Of a stretch of 64,000 nt of DNA, positions 30,112-40,762 are shown piece by piece. The stretch's first letter is position 1. Each line of letters starts with the position of its first letter. A program made the translations under genes and the position numbers. Under the pieces are notes generated by a model. That model ran no database searches. It saw only the letters and a list, made by a program, of their open reading frames with translations, and was not told the DNA's origin. Source of the stretch: Gracilaria vermiculophylla (lineage: Eukaryota; Rhodophyta; Florideophyceae; Gracilariales; Gracilariaceae); NCBI GenBank assembly GCA_019155205.2, contig JAHNZQ020000308.1:3830012-3894011 (forward strand), given 5' to 3'.

Positions 30112-30697
30112 CAGTGGCTCCTACGGCAATATGGTGGTTTGGCCTTAAGGTATAATATTCCTAAGGAGGGTTCGTAATTTATTAGCTGGGCCACGTGGTG
30201 CATAATATTGTCCGCGTGCGCTACAGTATCCTTAAGGTACGGTAGAATTTATTATTTATTTTAGATATTTTATGCAGGNNNNNNNNNNNNNNNNNNNNNN
30301 NNNNNNNNNNNNNNNNNNNNNNNNNNNNNNNNNNNNNNNNNNNNNNNNNNNNNNNNNNNNNNNNNNNNNNNNNNNNNNGAGCATTATTAGGCTATCAATA
30401 AAACTTTATGTTTATATAACAGTAAATATTCAAGAAAATGAGATAAAAATAGGAATAAAAGGTATAGATCTATGGTACTGATTGAAGTATTGTGTTATAA
30501 GCTTTCAATGTAGAAGATTTTATGTCTTTTTGAGGAAAGAAAACAACGTGTTGTGGAAATAATCACGCGTGAGTTTGAAATGTCCTATACTTTTGAAACG
30601 CGTTTTTGAGGGTTTAAACGAATAGGGGTGGCTACAGTAGGCAAAACTCCATATTTTGGCGCGCTTTTGCACTGTCCTATACTTTTGAAACGCACTG
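30112..30697. mobile_element. possible Tc1/mariner-type element remnant, interior lost in gap
   Basis: The right end on the minus strand reads CAGTGCGTTTCAAAAGTATA and is flanked by TA at 30698-30699. The left end at 30112 starts CAGTGGCTCC and is flanked by TA at 30110-30111. CAGTG ends with TA duplications are typical of Tc1/mariner elements. At the right end the word TGTCCTATACTTTTGAAACG occurs twice in direct orientation (30581 and 30673, 92 bases apart), as in Tc1 elements with internal direct repeats. Beyond CAGTG the two ends match only weakly, so the left boundary is uncertain. Any transposase would lie in the unsequenced gap; none is visible. Confidence 0.4.
30279..30378. other. assembly gap (100 N)
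   Basis: Exactly 100 undetermined bases occur here, a conventional size for a gap of unknown length. It lies inside the AT-rich repeat region. Confidence 0.99.
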
Positions 30698-31257
30698 TAT
30701 ATGCCAGGAATGGCTATTCAGTCCACCGCCTAAAATTGCCCAAAAACGCTTGAATCAAAGGCAGAAAACAAATGTTTTCGAAATGAGCTAGAAAAGGTTT
30801 AGAGAACCCTTTAAATACACGCATTCGAAGAGGGTTCAATTTATCATTTTGAAAAGGCTTCTGGCAGGTAAAGGACGATATTGTGCTAGTGTCTACCGCA
30901 CAGTACCAGTTTGCCATGTTTGTGTACATTACGAGTTCCAAGGCACGGACGACGTGATTTTGGCGCGAAATGTTCGCCTCGTTCGCGCTGGTCTGCTGAA
31001 ACGCAAAGCACAATGCACCCTGGCAAAACGCTGGCTGCTCCTACGTTCACAATGTTCGAACCGCGAATAATTCCCAGCAATAACCAACAATCGCACCCAC
31101 TTGGTCACTGCCCCTCGCGTACTCAGCCCGGCTGAGCTGAGCTGAACTCTAACTTCATCGCCTGGCTTCCTGTATTGCACTTCTGCTTTCCAGTGGCGAA
31201 AAAAGATTTGATTGCGACCCCTGGGTTAGAGGTGACCTGCCCAGACTCCATTCAAAA

Positions 31258-33591
31258 ATGGTCAAAGATAGACCTATTCCACTGCACACCTGGGAGCTGG
31301 ACGGATCCACGCTTTCTCCCACAGCTTGCCATCTGGAAGAGTTCAACAACAGGCAGTGCCCCGAGCCAGACCCGCTCGTCACTCTACGTTTTGAACACCT
31401 CGGAAAAGAGGCCCACATCGCCCGCGAGCTACATGTCCGTGCTTCTGTTCTCAAGTTCTCGAGTCCCCCGTTTCAGGCATTAGTGTCTTCTGGATTTCTC
31501 GAGTCTAAAACTCGATTAGTTCACCTCGAATATGCCTCTTACACATCTTTCCAGTATATTGTGCCATTTTTAAACTGCGAGAAGATTGACTTGACCACCA
31601 TGCCGATTTACCTTCCGATTCATGCAGATCGTTGGGGCTTAGATGTCCTGTTCGACGCATGTTTTGCATTTGCAGAGACTCAGTCTTGGCCAACATTCCA
31701 CAGCTTCATGTGCTTCGCTCTTCCTTTAATGCGCCTTCTCCAGGTTCCTCGAACTTTCAAGCACGTATTTGCAGCCCGCATAAGCTTCCGCCTGGACTAT
31801 GTAATGGACTGGATAAGAGGTGAAGAAGATTGTCGTACCCAGCGCCTTCCGTCAACACCAGCGACAATCCTGGACACGAAGTCCAATAGATCCGCATCTG
31901 CAGTTCGCTGTCCAGTTCATGTGGATGGAGCTCCATGCCCTTGTCCTGCTGGAGTAATGCTGCGTCGTACATTCTTCCGCTCTGAACACTACGAAATAGA
32001 GAGCCAACGATATTCTGCGACTATTGAACATTTTGATACTTTAAACACATCAACTGCCGAGATCAAGCAGAACCCGCTGGGCTCGGCAGCAAATGTTCCA
32101 TCTAATCAAAGTATGCCGAAAACAAATGTAGTTCGATTATCTCAGATACGCGCTCCCGCGGAAACATTTTCTGATAAGAACTGTATTGATCACAACCCTC
32201 TCGGAAATAACGTCAAACTTATCAAAGAGAAGAAGGTCGCTTCTAAGAAAATGACAAAAGCTTATGGTAATACGGGTGCTTGCACTCTCGTTCCTGTAAG
32301 CGAAAGAAAAGCTGTTGATACGCGTGCGAATCTCGTATATTCATCCTCTTCTCCTCTAGATCTCTACACGCCATCCTTCAACACACTACAGACCAGAAAA
32401 GGAGCGAGCTGGTCCCGTCCTTGTGACATGGACAACAATAAACCCACATCTCTTTCGCCGGTAACCTCTGACGACGGAAGGAGACCATTGCCTCTGCCAA
32501 AGTGTCTCGCTACCGGAAGTTCAGAAAAACACAATTGTAATTTAAGGAAAAGAAGTGAACATCCAGAATCAGCGGATAGAGAATATGCGTTCTGGGATGC
32601 AATGAAAGTGCAGAAGATGTTGCCACGACTTCTGAAAAAATTGGTATGGTTCTCGTCACCAGGTTATGCCGTTTTCATTCTTAAAGGAGTATTGTATGTT
32701 CTTGCTAGTGAATTGACGGAAGAGGAAAAAATCGATCTCCTTCGCTTACTACCATGGGAGCGCGAAGACTTCTTTGAAGCCCTTCATTCGAACTCTCCCT
32801 TCAGCTGGCGCTCGAGCGACTGGCGGATTGTTGCTAAGGCACAATCACTCGCTGTCTACAGGAAAGCCGGCGGTGGTAGGGAGTATTGTCTCAATATTGC
32901 GTGGCCTGGTTTTGTTCACGAAGTCTGCGAACAATCAAGTCTATCAGATAAGAAGCACTCACACCATGCGTACATAAACGCTGAAAATATGTCGATGCTC
33001 ATTTCCTTGCGAACTAGAGACCAGGATGGAGGAAAATTTCAACCTCTACTTCTCAAAATTTCGAATCACGAGCCGAAAGAAGCAGAAGTCCTTGAAGAAG
33101 ATCTTCTCGAGCGTCCACTTAATGTTTCAGTTAGTGTGAGGGAGATGGACTGTGGCTGCGAGGCTGGCTCAGGGATGAAGATGTCAATTGTTCCAAGAAT
33201 GTTCTATGGTTTGTTGCTATCCGATCTTAAGGTTCGAAGTTTATTCGCAGAGACCGGAGTTACATTTACAATCATGGATGACTTTGAAATGTCTCGTTGG
33301 GTCCGGCGGCACCATCCTACTTGCGGCCTCATTGTAGCACTTCGAGTTCGGATTTGCGATGAAAATCAAAGAGATCATGCTCGAGATTCTACAGATTACT
33401 CGGGAGAGCGTCTTGGTCGCGGCGAGTGCCCTTGTGGATTGTGTTTTGAAGATGAAACTTCTGATGATGAAATGCGAGATGCAGATATGTACAGCGATGC
33501 GTCTGATGAAAGTGAAAGTGACAGTGAAGTGGATGGTGATGAAGGCGATGACGATGTGAATAATAATGATATCGACGATCTTGAGGAGTAA
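31258..33591 (+). CDS. BTB/POZ-like protein with acidic C-terminus, function unknown
   Basis: The 777-residue protein starts with a region (about 40-150) patterned like a BTB/POZ fold: TLRFEHLGKEAHIARELHVRA, SPPFQALVSSGFLES, LVHLEYASYTSFQYIVPFLNC and LPIHADRWGLDVLFDACFAFAE. This resembles the strand-helix order and the position of the BTB alpha helices. The middle (about 215-440) is Ser/Lys-rich and probably disordered. A second ordered block (about 440-700) follows; it contains the Cys pattern MDCGCEAG and further on ECPCGLCFED. The last 60 residues are almost all Asp, Glu and Ser. The intact 2.3 kb frame supports a real gene. BTB proteins often serve as cullin-3 adaptors or transcription regulators, but no partner domain confirms either. 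Confidence 0.7.
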   Translation: MVKDRPIPLHTWELDGSTLSPTACHLEEFNNRQCPEPDPLVTLRFEHLGKEAHIARELHVRASVLKFSSPPFQALVSSGFLESKTRLVHLEYASYTSFQYIVPFLNCEKIDLTTMPIYLPIHADRWGLDVLFDACFAFAETQSWPTFHSFMCFALPLMRLLQVPRTFKHVFAARISFRLDYVMDWIRGEEDCRTQRLPSTPATILDTKSNRSASAVRCPVHVDGAPCPCPAGVMLRRTFFRSEHYEIESQRYSATIEHFDTLNTSTAEIKQNPLGSAANVPSNQSMPKTNVVRLSQIRAPAETFSDKNCIDHNPLGNNVKLIKEKKVASKKMTKAYGNTGACTLVPVSERKAVDTRANLVYSSSSPLDLYTPSFNTLQTRKGASWSRPCDMDNNKPTSLSPVTSDDGRRPLPLPKCLATGSSEKHNCNLRKRSEHPESADREYAFWDAMKVQKMLPRLLKKLVWFSSPGYAVFILKGVLYVLASELTEEEKIDLLRLLPWEREDFFEALHSNSPFSWRSSDWRIVAKAQSLAVYRKAGGGREYCLNIAWPGFVHEVCEQSSLSDKKHSHHAYINAENMSMLISLRTRDQDGGKFQPLLLKISNHEPKEAEVLEEDLLERPLNVSVSVREMDCGCEAGSGMKMSIVPRMFYGLLLSDLKVRSLFAETGVTFTIMDDFEMSRWVRRHHPTCGLIVALRVRICDENQRDHARDSTDYSGERLGRGECPCGLCFEDETSDDEMRDADMYSDASDESESDSEVDGDEGDDDVNNNDIDDLEE

Positions 33592-35165
33592 TATGAAGTT
33601 GCTACCGCCCTTACCTTCAGCTTGTTCAGCCTTTTGGAGACAGTTTCCGAAGGAAAAAGACGCGATTGTAATTGCGTCTGTGGCATCTTATTCTCAGTGA
33701 GTATTCTGAAATGTTGGTAACCCTTCAAGTGTTTAACTATTTGTTCGTGAAGAACCTGTCATCATGTTCGCGTTGTCATCCTTCGTCTCGAGCTTCACAC
33801 AAGGAAAGATTCAGAACTAAACATAGAGAAAGACTGAGAACTACACGACGTGAAGTAGATATGAAGATGGCTAAGCTCATCGAACTGACCCTAATCAATG
33901 TCGAGCAGGTAAGACATTCGTCATCGGGAGGAAATTAACGGCTGGGCAATTTCCATTGCAGGGCAAGAAGAGTTTGATGTAAATCGGGCAATTAACTACT
34001 ACAGCCAAGATCGGACGAAAGGAAATGATCTTCGATGGAAGTTCAGCTTTACCATACAAACGCTGAACTCAGCCATACGCAGATTGAAATCATTGAAATT
34101 ACAGAATGACCTTTAGTACTTGTTTTTTTTCTTGGAATAGACCTACTCATGGCATGAATTAAACTCACGCAACATACACTATTTCCTGAATCATCTCGGG
34201 ATGGACTTCAACCATTATGGGAATCTTAGATGAACTGGTGGCTTTGTTTTCTATGAGTTCGTAACATACGAAGATCGTCGTAAAAGTTCATACTTCAGAA
34301 AAATACAATTGCCTTCGACTTGAATCACTGCACAGAGCCTTTATGGAGAAAAAATGGGAAGCGAGGGCGGCATTGAGCTAGAGGCGCAGGCTTAGATTCG
34401 CCGATTCTTCTTCTAGATCTCAGAAAATGGCGCGGCATCTCTTAAACCATACATAACTCAAGTTGTGAAGGACCAGATAGAACAAAAGCCACAAATAGGA
34501 ATGCAGTATTTGTCCGTTTGTGCTTTACTGACACCCGACATGCTTTCTTTGACTTCCATTTGATCTATGAAGCCATTTCTAAAGCAAAACACGATCATTC
34601 CTCGCAGGCATAGATTGACACACATAGTTCGAACCGATAAACCCTTACAGAGATGCCTGTTATGTTACCTACATCTTGGAATGCCCTCTCAAACTTGAGA
34701 ATATCGCGCTTGCCATACGCCGCAAAACGCATACACGAAATAGCGAATACCGCTAACTACTTGGCGTTGCATTCGATAATGATAGACAACTGGCTAACTG
34801 TTTCAAAAAAGTAATGGTGGCGGTTTAGAGTAATTTAAAGTAGTTTACGTCTAGCCCTGTTCCCATATTTTTTGTAGAATCCATATATGAAAATGAGCAA
34901 GTCAAACCGCAACAACTTCTTTTGAGCTGACGGATGGTCCAGCTGAGCGTTGCAAAACTCATGACAAACGCAGCTGAGTTGTCAGGGATATTTTTCTAAA
35001 CAGTTTTCTCTCAGATAATTGACCACTCACCATAAATTGTGACGGAATATAACTCATACTGCCAGTAGCACGAACTGCTTTAGAAAATCTCCGTCACGCT
35101 CAAACCCTTCACACGAGGCATATACCGTAGAAATTCTTGATCAATATTGAGCGTAAGGGAAGAAA
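33592..35165. other. intergenic, convergent 3' regions, no gene seen
   Basis: This 1.6 kb lies between two convergent genes. Only short frames occur; the 88-codon plus frame at 33672 has no recognisable content. No RNA gene or repeat was identified. Confidence 0.4.
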
Positions 35166-36095
35166 TCAGAAGTTGAGAAGAATTCGGTCCGCGGGAACAC
35201 CAGCCTCAATGAGTATCTTCGTGACATCCTCTTGCATTCCTTTCACCCCACAAAGTAAAGCAGCGGTTTGCTTTGGCTTGTCGACGCCTACCTTTTTTAG
35301 TACATCCTGAACATAGCCTGTTTCCCCATCCCACTTATCAAACGCGTCTTGAGGTCTAGACATAACCGGGATAATTTCTACACCGTCCACTTGCCACATT
35401 GCGAATCTCTCCATAAAAGCCATTCTATTTGGATATCTGGCCCCGTAGAATAGTTTTACTGATCTTCGCAAGGGAACGTTGAGTCCATTCAGCGGAGACT
35501 CTATCGCAGCTCGAATTGGTGCAATGCCCGTTCCCGTTGCGAATAGTAGTATATCTCTCGGTTTCACATCTTCGTCGTAGTCAGCCATCTTTAGTTTAGA
35601 CATGGGAAACCCGTTTCCCATGACTGGAGTCATTTCCACCATGCTCCCTTCCTTCAATTTGCAAATGCGTTCCGACTGCTCAGATTCCTTGATGAGAAAC
35701 TCGAAATATCCTTCTAGGTTTGGTGCACATGACATAGCAAAGAAGGCAGGCTTATCATCCGCGGAAGCTCGCATTTGCACAAACATACCCGGCACTCGAT
35801 ACGAGTCGACAAGCGTACCTTTTTCTCCACTTACGCCAACATTGACGACAATGTAGCGATGACCCTCGCAGTGAAAAGAGTTTTCAACTATTTTGACACG
35901 ATTCCAAGGAGTTTCTTGCTGAGGCCTGGCTGAAGCGATCGGCTTCAAGTGATGCAAAGGAAGCGTGGTTTGAGGGCGGGTTGAGGGGTGTGTTGCTGGT
36001 TGCGATTGTGGTCGCAGAGCTCGGCATAGCGAGAAGGGACGCTTTCTGAGCGCGAGGGGAGTGGATGCAACAAATGCGTTCTGAGCCTTATGCAT
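35166..36095 (-). CDS. plastid FAD/NAD(P)H oxidoreductase, fruit protein pKIWI502-like
   Basis: This 309-residue protein belongs to the ferredoxin-NADP reductase-like superfamily. A basic Ser/Thr/Pro-rich transit peptide (about 1-58) precedes an FAD-binding barrel with YRVPGMFVQMRA and AMSCAPN. The NAD(P)-binding domain has LLFATGTGIAPIRAAIESPL and FYGARYPNRMAFMERF, and ends with LLCGVKGMQEDVTKILIEAGVP. The family is represented in plants by pKIWI502, a plastid protein whose electron acceptor is not firmly known. It lacks the C-terminal Tyr typical of classical ferredoxin-NADP reductase and ends RILLNF, which separates it from petH. Start and targeting are coherent. Confidence 0.82.
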   Translation of the reverse strand: MHKAQNAFVASTPLALRKRPFSLCRALRPQSQPATHPSTRPQTTLPLHHLKPIASARPQQETPWNRVKIVENSFHCEGHRYIVVNVGVSGEKGTLVDSYRVPGMFVQMRASADDKPAFFAMSCAPNLEGYFEFLIKESEQSERICKLKEGSMVEMTPVMGNGFPMSKLKMADYDEDVKPRDILLFATGTGIAPIRAAIESPLNGLNVPLRRSVKLFYGARYPNRMAFMERFAMWQVDGVEIIPVMSRPQDAFDKWDGETGYVQDVLKKVGVDKPKQTAALLCGVKGMQEDVTKILIEAGVPADRILLNF

Positions 36096-36798
36096 GATAT
36101 GATAGGATGATCTCTTCTTCTCGTTCAGAAGGGGATTGAGGTCTGAGGCTTATATTTTATTCCTAAAGAGCTTGAAGGAGAAAGTTCCGTAGAGAGAGTC
36201 GTTAACCACAGCTCAAGTTATAAAGCACCGCTACCTCTTGAGATGAGAAACTGTGCAAACGTTGAAGATTTCTTTTTAGAGCGCTTGACAGCGAACACGG
36301 CGGTAGCACGCTTCCTTCAAGACGTGGGAAGAAGTGATAGTCGCGGAATATGAAGGACTGCTGAGGGATGCTGACCACACACATTGGCGTTGTGAGGGAA
36401 TACTACGGGGTACGGGGAAGAAATGATAGATCGCTCACATTCGAGATCAAGACTTATGTCCACATGTCAATAGATGACTGGTCCATTTTATTTCTCAAAG
36501 ACCAATAGACAATTTACAAGTCCCATTTCGTGTACCTGCACGCTAGGTAGAGCATGCACAGTCGCGTTGTCCCTTGACGATGATCGCTCATGTTTGAGCG
36601 CGAGCAAGGCGTTAAACCCTCGCCAAACCATCGAAGGAATCATTTGTCTTTCTGTCGAGAAGATTAGACGCCGGACGCTTTTATAAACTACTTCTTCGCA
36701 CTCTCGCATACTCTAAAAAACGACAGTGCTACTTCGAGTGGTTCAACCAAAATATAAAGGAGTCTCGACGAGCTTGCATTGAAAAGCTTTTGCGTAAG
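36096..36798. other. divergent promoter region, no gene seen
   Basis: This 703-base spacer lies between the pKIWI502-like gene (minus) and DNAJC21 (plus). Frames are short and opposite-strand shadows; no clear core promoter motif was recognised. Confidence 0.4.
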
Positions 36799-38355
36799 AT
36801 GGCGCCACCCCCAAAATGTCTTTACGAGACCTTGAATATCCCTCTCACTGCTACAGAAAGTGAAATCAAGAAAGCTTACAGACTTCAAGCTTTGACGCAC
36901 CATCCGGACAAGAATCCCGAACGTCAAGAGCAGGCCGAAGAAGTATTCAAGCAAGTTCAGAATGCATACGACGTCCTTTCGGATCCACATGAGCGAGCCT
37001 GGTACGATGCTCATCGTGATCAAATTTTGCGTGGAAAAGATCCGAATTCAGAAGACGTGGAGGCCTCTAGTGCTACAGAAGTCAACCTTTTTGCGCACTT
37101 CAGCAGCTCGGCATGGAAAGGATATGATGGCGATGGAGGTTTCTATGACGTCTTCGAAACTCTTTTTGAGCAATTGTGGAAGGAGGAAACTGCCGCTTCC
37201 GAGAAACAGAAAGCGAGACCCGCCCCAAAGTTTGGTAATACGGACACATCGTGGGAGGATGTGCGTGATTTTTACCGAGAATGGGAATCGTTTTCCTCAT
37301 CGAAATCGTTTGGCTTTGCAGATAAGTGGAATCTGGCGGATGCACCAAACAGAGAGTATCGAAGAGCTATGGAGAAAGAAAACAAGCGTCAAAGGGCCAA
37401 GTTCAAGAAGGAATTTAATAATGACGTTCGAGAACTCGTGAAGTTTGTTAAAAAGAGGGACCCTAGAGTGGTTAAGCGACGCGCTCAAGAAGACAAAGAG
37501 CGAGAAGAGAGAGAACGGGCCAGAAAACATAGAGAAACACTCGAGAAAGAGGAAAAAAGAGATAAAGCGCAGCGCGTGCGAGAGGCCAGGGAGGCGGTTC
37601 TCGAGGAAGAAGCAGACGCACTTGATGAAATCTTGGCAGGTATTGCTCTAGATGAAAAAATCGAAAGAAGACAGCAAAGAAATAGAGCAAAAGAAAAGAG
37701 CGATGAAGAATCTGATGATGACGCAGAGGAAGCGCTGGAGGATGATGAATCTGATTTGGAAGACGAAGAGCAGTTCTCTAGTGAGGAAGAAGAACCTTTA
37801 GAGGACTTGTACTGTGTGGCATGTAAAAAGGCTTTCCGTACATCTGCGCAAAAAGCAGATCATGAACGTTCTAAGAAACACAAGGCTGCAATGGCGAAAA
37901 TCAAACGTCAGGTTTTAAAAGAGGAGGAAGATTATTTAGCGATGGGTGATCCCGGTGCTACGGTCGGTCAGCCTGCATCTGATCGCAGCGAAGACATAGA
38001 GCCTGGGGCTCCGAATGCTCAAACTTCAAACTCCAAGAAGAAGCGAAAACGAAGGGCACGAATGCAGGCGACGACTGGCCTCGGAGAAGTGGCTGTGGAT
38101 GATGGACAGAGAAGCGAAAGCGAAAAAAATGGTCTGAAAGAAGAAAGAACAGAAGATGTGGATGATGAAAACGCAGAGCACAAGGAGCGTGTTTTATCGA
38201 AAAAAGAGAAACGAAAGCTTAGAGAAGAGAAGAAGAAGGCTGCTGCATCTGTGCACAAGTGCAATGTTTGTGCTGAAGAATTTCCGTCGCGAACAAAGCT
38301 CATGAAACATGTGAACGCAAAGGGTCATGCTCTGCATGTTGACCAACGACGATAA
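36799..38355 (+). CDS. DNAJC21: DNAJC21/JJJ1 J-domain co-chaperone
   Basis: DNAJC21 (yeast Jjj1) stimulates cytosolic Hsp70 on late pre-60S ribosomes to release export and anti-association factors. The 518-residue protein begins with a J domain (about 8-75) containing HHPDKNP and a helix IV ending WYDAHRDQILRG. The WYD.HR pattern is typical of this family. A conserved middle (WEDVRDFYREWESFSSSKSF) is followed by NREYRRAMEKENKRQRAKFKKEFN and a long charged coiled coil. Zinc finger 1 is LYCVACKKAFRTSAQKADHERSKKH (about 337-362). A Lys-rich stretch follows, then finger 2 HKCNVCAEEFPSRTKLMKHVNAKGH near the end. An upstream in-frame TTG at 36790 is not a start; the ATG at 36799 begins MAPPPKCLYE. 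Confidence 0.92.
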   Translation: MAPPPKCLYETLNIPLTATESEIKKAYRLQALTHHPDKNPERQEQAEEVFKQVQNAYDVLSDPHERAWYDAHRDQILRGKDPNSEDVEASSATEVNLFAHFSSSAWKGYDGDGGFYDVFETLFEQLWKEETAASEKQKARPAPKFGNTDTSWEDVRDFYREWESFSSSKSFGFADKWNLADAPNREYRRAMEKENKRQRAKFKKEFNNDVRELVKFVKKRDPRVVKRRAQEDKEREERERARKHRETLEKEEKRDKAQRVREAREAVLEEEADALDEILAGIALDEKIERRQQRNRAKEKSDEESDDDAEEALEDDESDLEDEEQFSSEEEEPLEDLYCVACKKAFRTSAQKADHERSKKHKAAMAKIKRQVLKEEEDYLAMGDPGATVGQPASDRSEDIEPGAPNAQTSNSKKKRKRRARMQATTGLGEVAVDDGQRSESEKNGLKEERTEDVDDENAEHKERVLSKKEKRKLREEKKKAAASVHKCNVCAEEFPSRTKLMKHVNAKGHALHVDQRR

Positions 38356-39385
38356 CTGCTGATCTAGAAGTCTTGAACGGCTTTGGCTCCCAAATTGATG
38401 CATACTTGACATGTTGTAGCAATACATAGTCGATGCTCTATTTCATTTGAAACGCTCAAGAGAATTATGGATTGAGATTGCTGTTGAACCTTTCCTCCGT
38501 TTACTTTTTACTCTTTATAAAACTTGTACTACATTTTCAAACACCAAGTTTTGTCATAACGTTTACGATGACAAAATAAAACAAATTTCTTGATAGAATG
38601 TTTCCTTTCAGCATGTCATGATCACATTGTAAGTGATATATTTCCATTGTTAAATCGAGTAAAGGTTGCGTGATGGGGCTGGGAGAACATTAAGCTTTCG
38701 ATGCCAATGCTTTCAACTTCATGCTGACTGACGATTTTCGGCTCATTGAGAAGTTCAGAAGAGCACTAGATCATCACTATTGAATTTATGACGAATCCAC
38801 CATCGGTTATCCACCCGTTCAAAACTGTTGTGATGATTCATCAAGCTGCAGACATGGATTTCATCGAAGATGAGATGTTGGTTGAAGAAGAGGGTGAGCG
38901 GCCAAGGCTTTTTAGAAAGCGCCAGAGGTACGTAGAGCTGCAATCTTTCATTGTGACGGACATGAGAGGACCATCGGTTAAGAGGCGAATTCATTTAGTA
39001 TGCTAAATCCGAGCAAAGTATATGGTCAGGATTGCTTCGATGATACACTAAATGCTAAATAGATATCAAACTTTTGTTTTTCAAATTATTATCTGTAAAC
39101 TGGTGTAGATTTATCAACCGTCATGCATTCCCCCCCTGCGACGCCGTCAAGATCACGCCCGGAATCTAAGATCCACCTACGTTGGCATCTCGTATCTACC
39201 AATGTTTGCGAGTTGTGCAATCTGATGACTCAGGTTTTGTCAAACTGAAAACCATTCGTATATCATAATTGTCCCTCGGTGTGAAAAAGCGCAGGTATCG
39301 TTCCGTGGTTAGTTGCCATCACAAAGCCAAAACCAAAAGAATTGCATATCGCTGTCTATCGCTTTCTTTCGCAACAGAACTGGAT
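38356..39385. other. intergenic, no gene seen
   Basis: This 1.0 kb lies between two plus-strand genes. A 72-codon frame (38788-39006) and its opposite-strand shadow have no recognisable content. The right part should hold the mL54 promoter and leader. Confidence 0.4.
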
Positions 39386-39811
39386 ATGCAAGCGCTTCGA
39401 GCGACAAAACGATATCTGGTAAACGACGCACTTCGTAAAAAGTTGCGCGTGACACCACAGGTGCGCTATGCACAAGAAGGATTTGATCGCATGAATATAT
39501 ACAAAGATCCAGAAAAGGCGCCCAAGGAAATGGTAAGTGCGTAACAGTACAGATCATTTGCGATATTCGCGTGAGGACTGACTCATGTGCAGGAAGATCG
39601 CGAGTACCCAGAATGGCTTTGGAGATTGCATGATCCTCAGCCAACTAAGGAGGAGCTATTTCGAGAGGCAAACAAATTATTTAAGGAGGGTGGCTATGAT
39701 CGAGTGTTCGAGCACATGGAGGAGAGCAGAATGAAACGATTGTTTCGGCTGCAGAACAGAGACAGAATCAAGATGAATAATGCCAGACGCAAGGGAGGTC
39801 AGGTTGTCTAG
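39386..39811 (+). CDS. MRPL54: mitochondrial large ribosomal subunit protein mL54 (two exons)
   Basis: The protein is built from exons 39386-39532 and 39593-39811, separated by a 60-base intron (GTAAGT ... GTGCAG). Splicing joins DPEKAPKEM to EDREYPEWLW, creating the hallmark EYPEWLW of the mL54/MRPL37 family. That motif is followed by RLHDPQPTKEEL and a C-terminal run MKRLFRLQNRDRIKMNNARRKG similar to the RLRKQNI..HN...K end of known members. The 121-residue product starts with a basic, Arg/Leu-rich presequence fitting mitochondrial import. The Met at 39386 is the most plausible start; an earlier Met in the same frame would add unrelated residues. This is one of only three genes here with a visible intron. 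Confidence 0.85.
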
Positions 39812-40762
39812 CACGCTTGGTCGCTTTCTGTAGTTATTTTCGACAAAGAACGCATGCATCTCGAGACAGCAGTATCTGTGCATCAGATATGATGTAGCTA
39901 GGGAAGAAGTACGAGTCGCGCGATTTGCAGAATAAGCATGGGAATCTCCCAGCCAGGAGCTTGACGACCCTGTGCACGTCAAGGGGACGAGCGTCTTTTG
40001 CATCTGTGGTTGATGCCGAAGCACGGTAGAGACCGATAATGACTCTCTTAAATTAATCAATCGGGCTAGAATGTAAATCGGAAAGCCCCCACATCTGGGG
40101 GGGTCCATATATGTAGACCTGAGCAGAGACGTTGGACTATCGCCCGTGACAGTATATATGCCATACGGGGCGACGCCGACGTGATGCGCAGTACGCGGGT
40201 AGAAAGCCAGGTCTTTACAGGCAGCTAAAACCCGGCTTGATACCAGAGGGATCGCAGAGAGCGATATCTTCACGCCTCCCCTTTCTGACCGAAGGCTTCC
40301 AGCCGAACGGCTGCTTCGCGTCGCTTCGGCGCATCGGTTGGGCAGCAGACAGAGATGCGGCGATGACTTGGCGTCAGACCTCCTGCAGTCGACAGACCAC
40401 ACGTGCACGTGCCGGGGCAGTGGCTCCGAAATTCGGGCCGCTCTTCAGCTCCCTGCAGCCTATTTTCGAAGCTTTGTGAGCGCCAAAATTTGAGTCGCCA
40501 AATGAGCTAGCCACGGCGTATGCTATCGCCGTCAGAAGACCTCCAAGTCAGCGGAACGAGCACGTCACCCCCACGACGCCCGACGCCAAGCGTCGCTTGC
40601 ACCAGCCGCATCCGCCGAACGACCGCTTCTCAACACGTCCGTCCACCACGCACGACATGTTCACCACCATGGCCGGTATAAACCAGCTTTCCACTGCTCG
40701 AGGCTTCCTGCGTAGGCATCAGTCCCCGCCTCCATCATCCGCTGATCGTCGCCCGCATCGCA
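39812..40762. other. intergenic, GC-rich towards the kinase gene
   Basis: The 951-base spacer becomes richer in GC from about 40100 onward. It contains the kinase TATA box at 40677. ATGs before that box (for example at 40669) would lie outside the transcript. No other gene is seen. Confidence 0.5.
40677..40682 (+). promoter_or_regulatory. TATA box of the kinase gene
   Basis: TATAAA within GGCCGGTATAAACC lies 86 bases before the ATG at 40763. The spacing matches other TATA boxes in the window. Confidence 0.6.

Larger units (their letters stand above)
29253..31257. other. AT-rich repeat-bearing intergenic region
   Basis: This 2.0 kb differs in composition from its surroundings. From about 29700 to 30750 it is AT-rich, with T and A homopolymers (about 30040-30076). 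It contains transposon-like ends and the scaffold gap, described separately. From 30750 to 31257 composition returns to normal and probably includes the promoter of the BTB-like gene. No gene is seen. Confidence 0.6.

Noticed and set aside
36790..36798. TTG start for DNAJC21
   Set aside because: The ATG at 36799 is normal for a nuclear gene and precedes the J domain directly.
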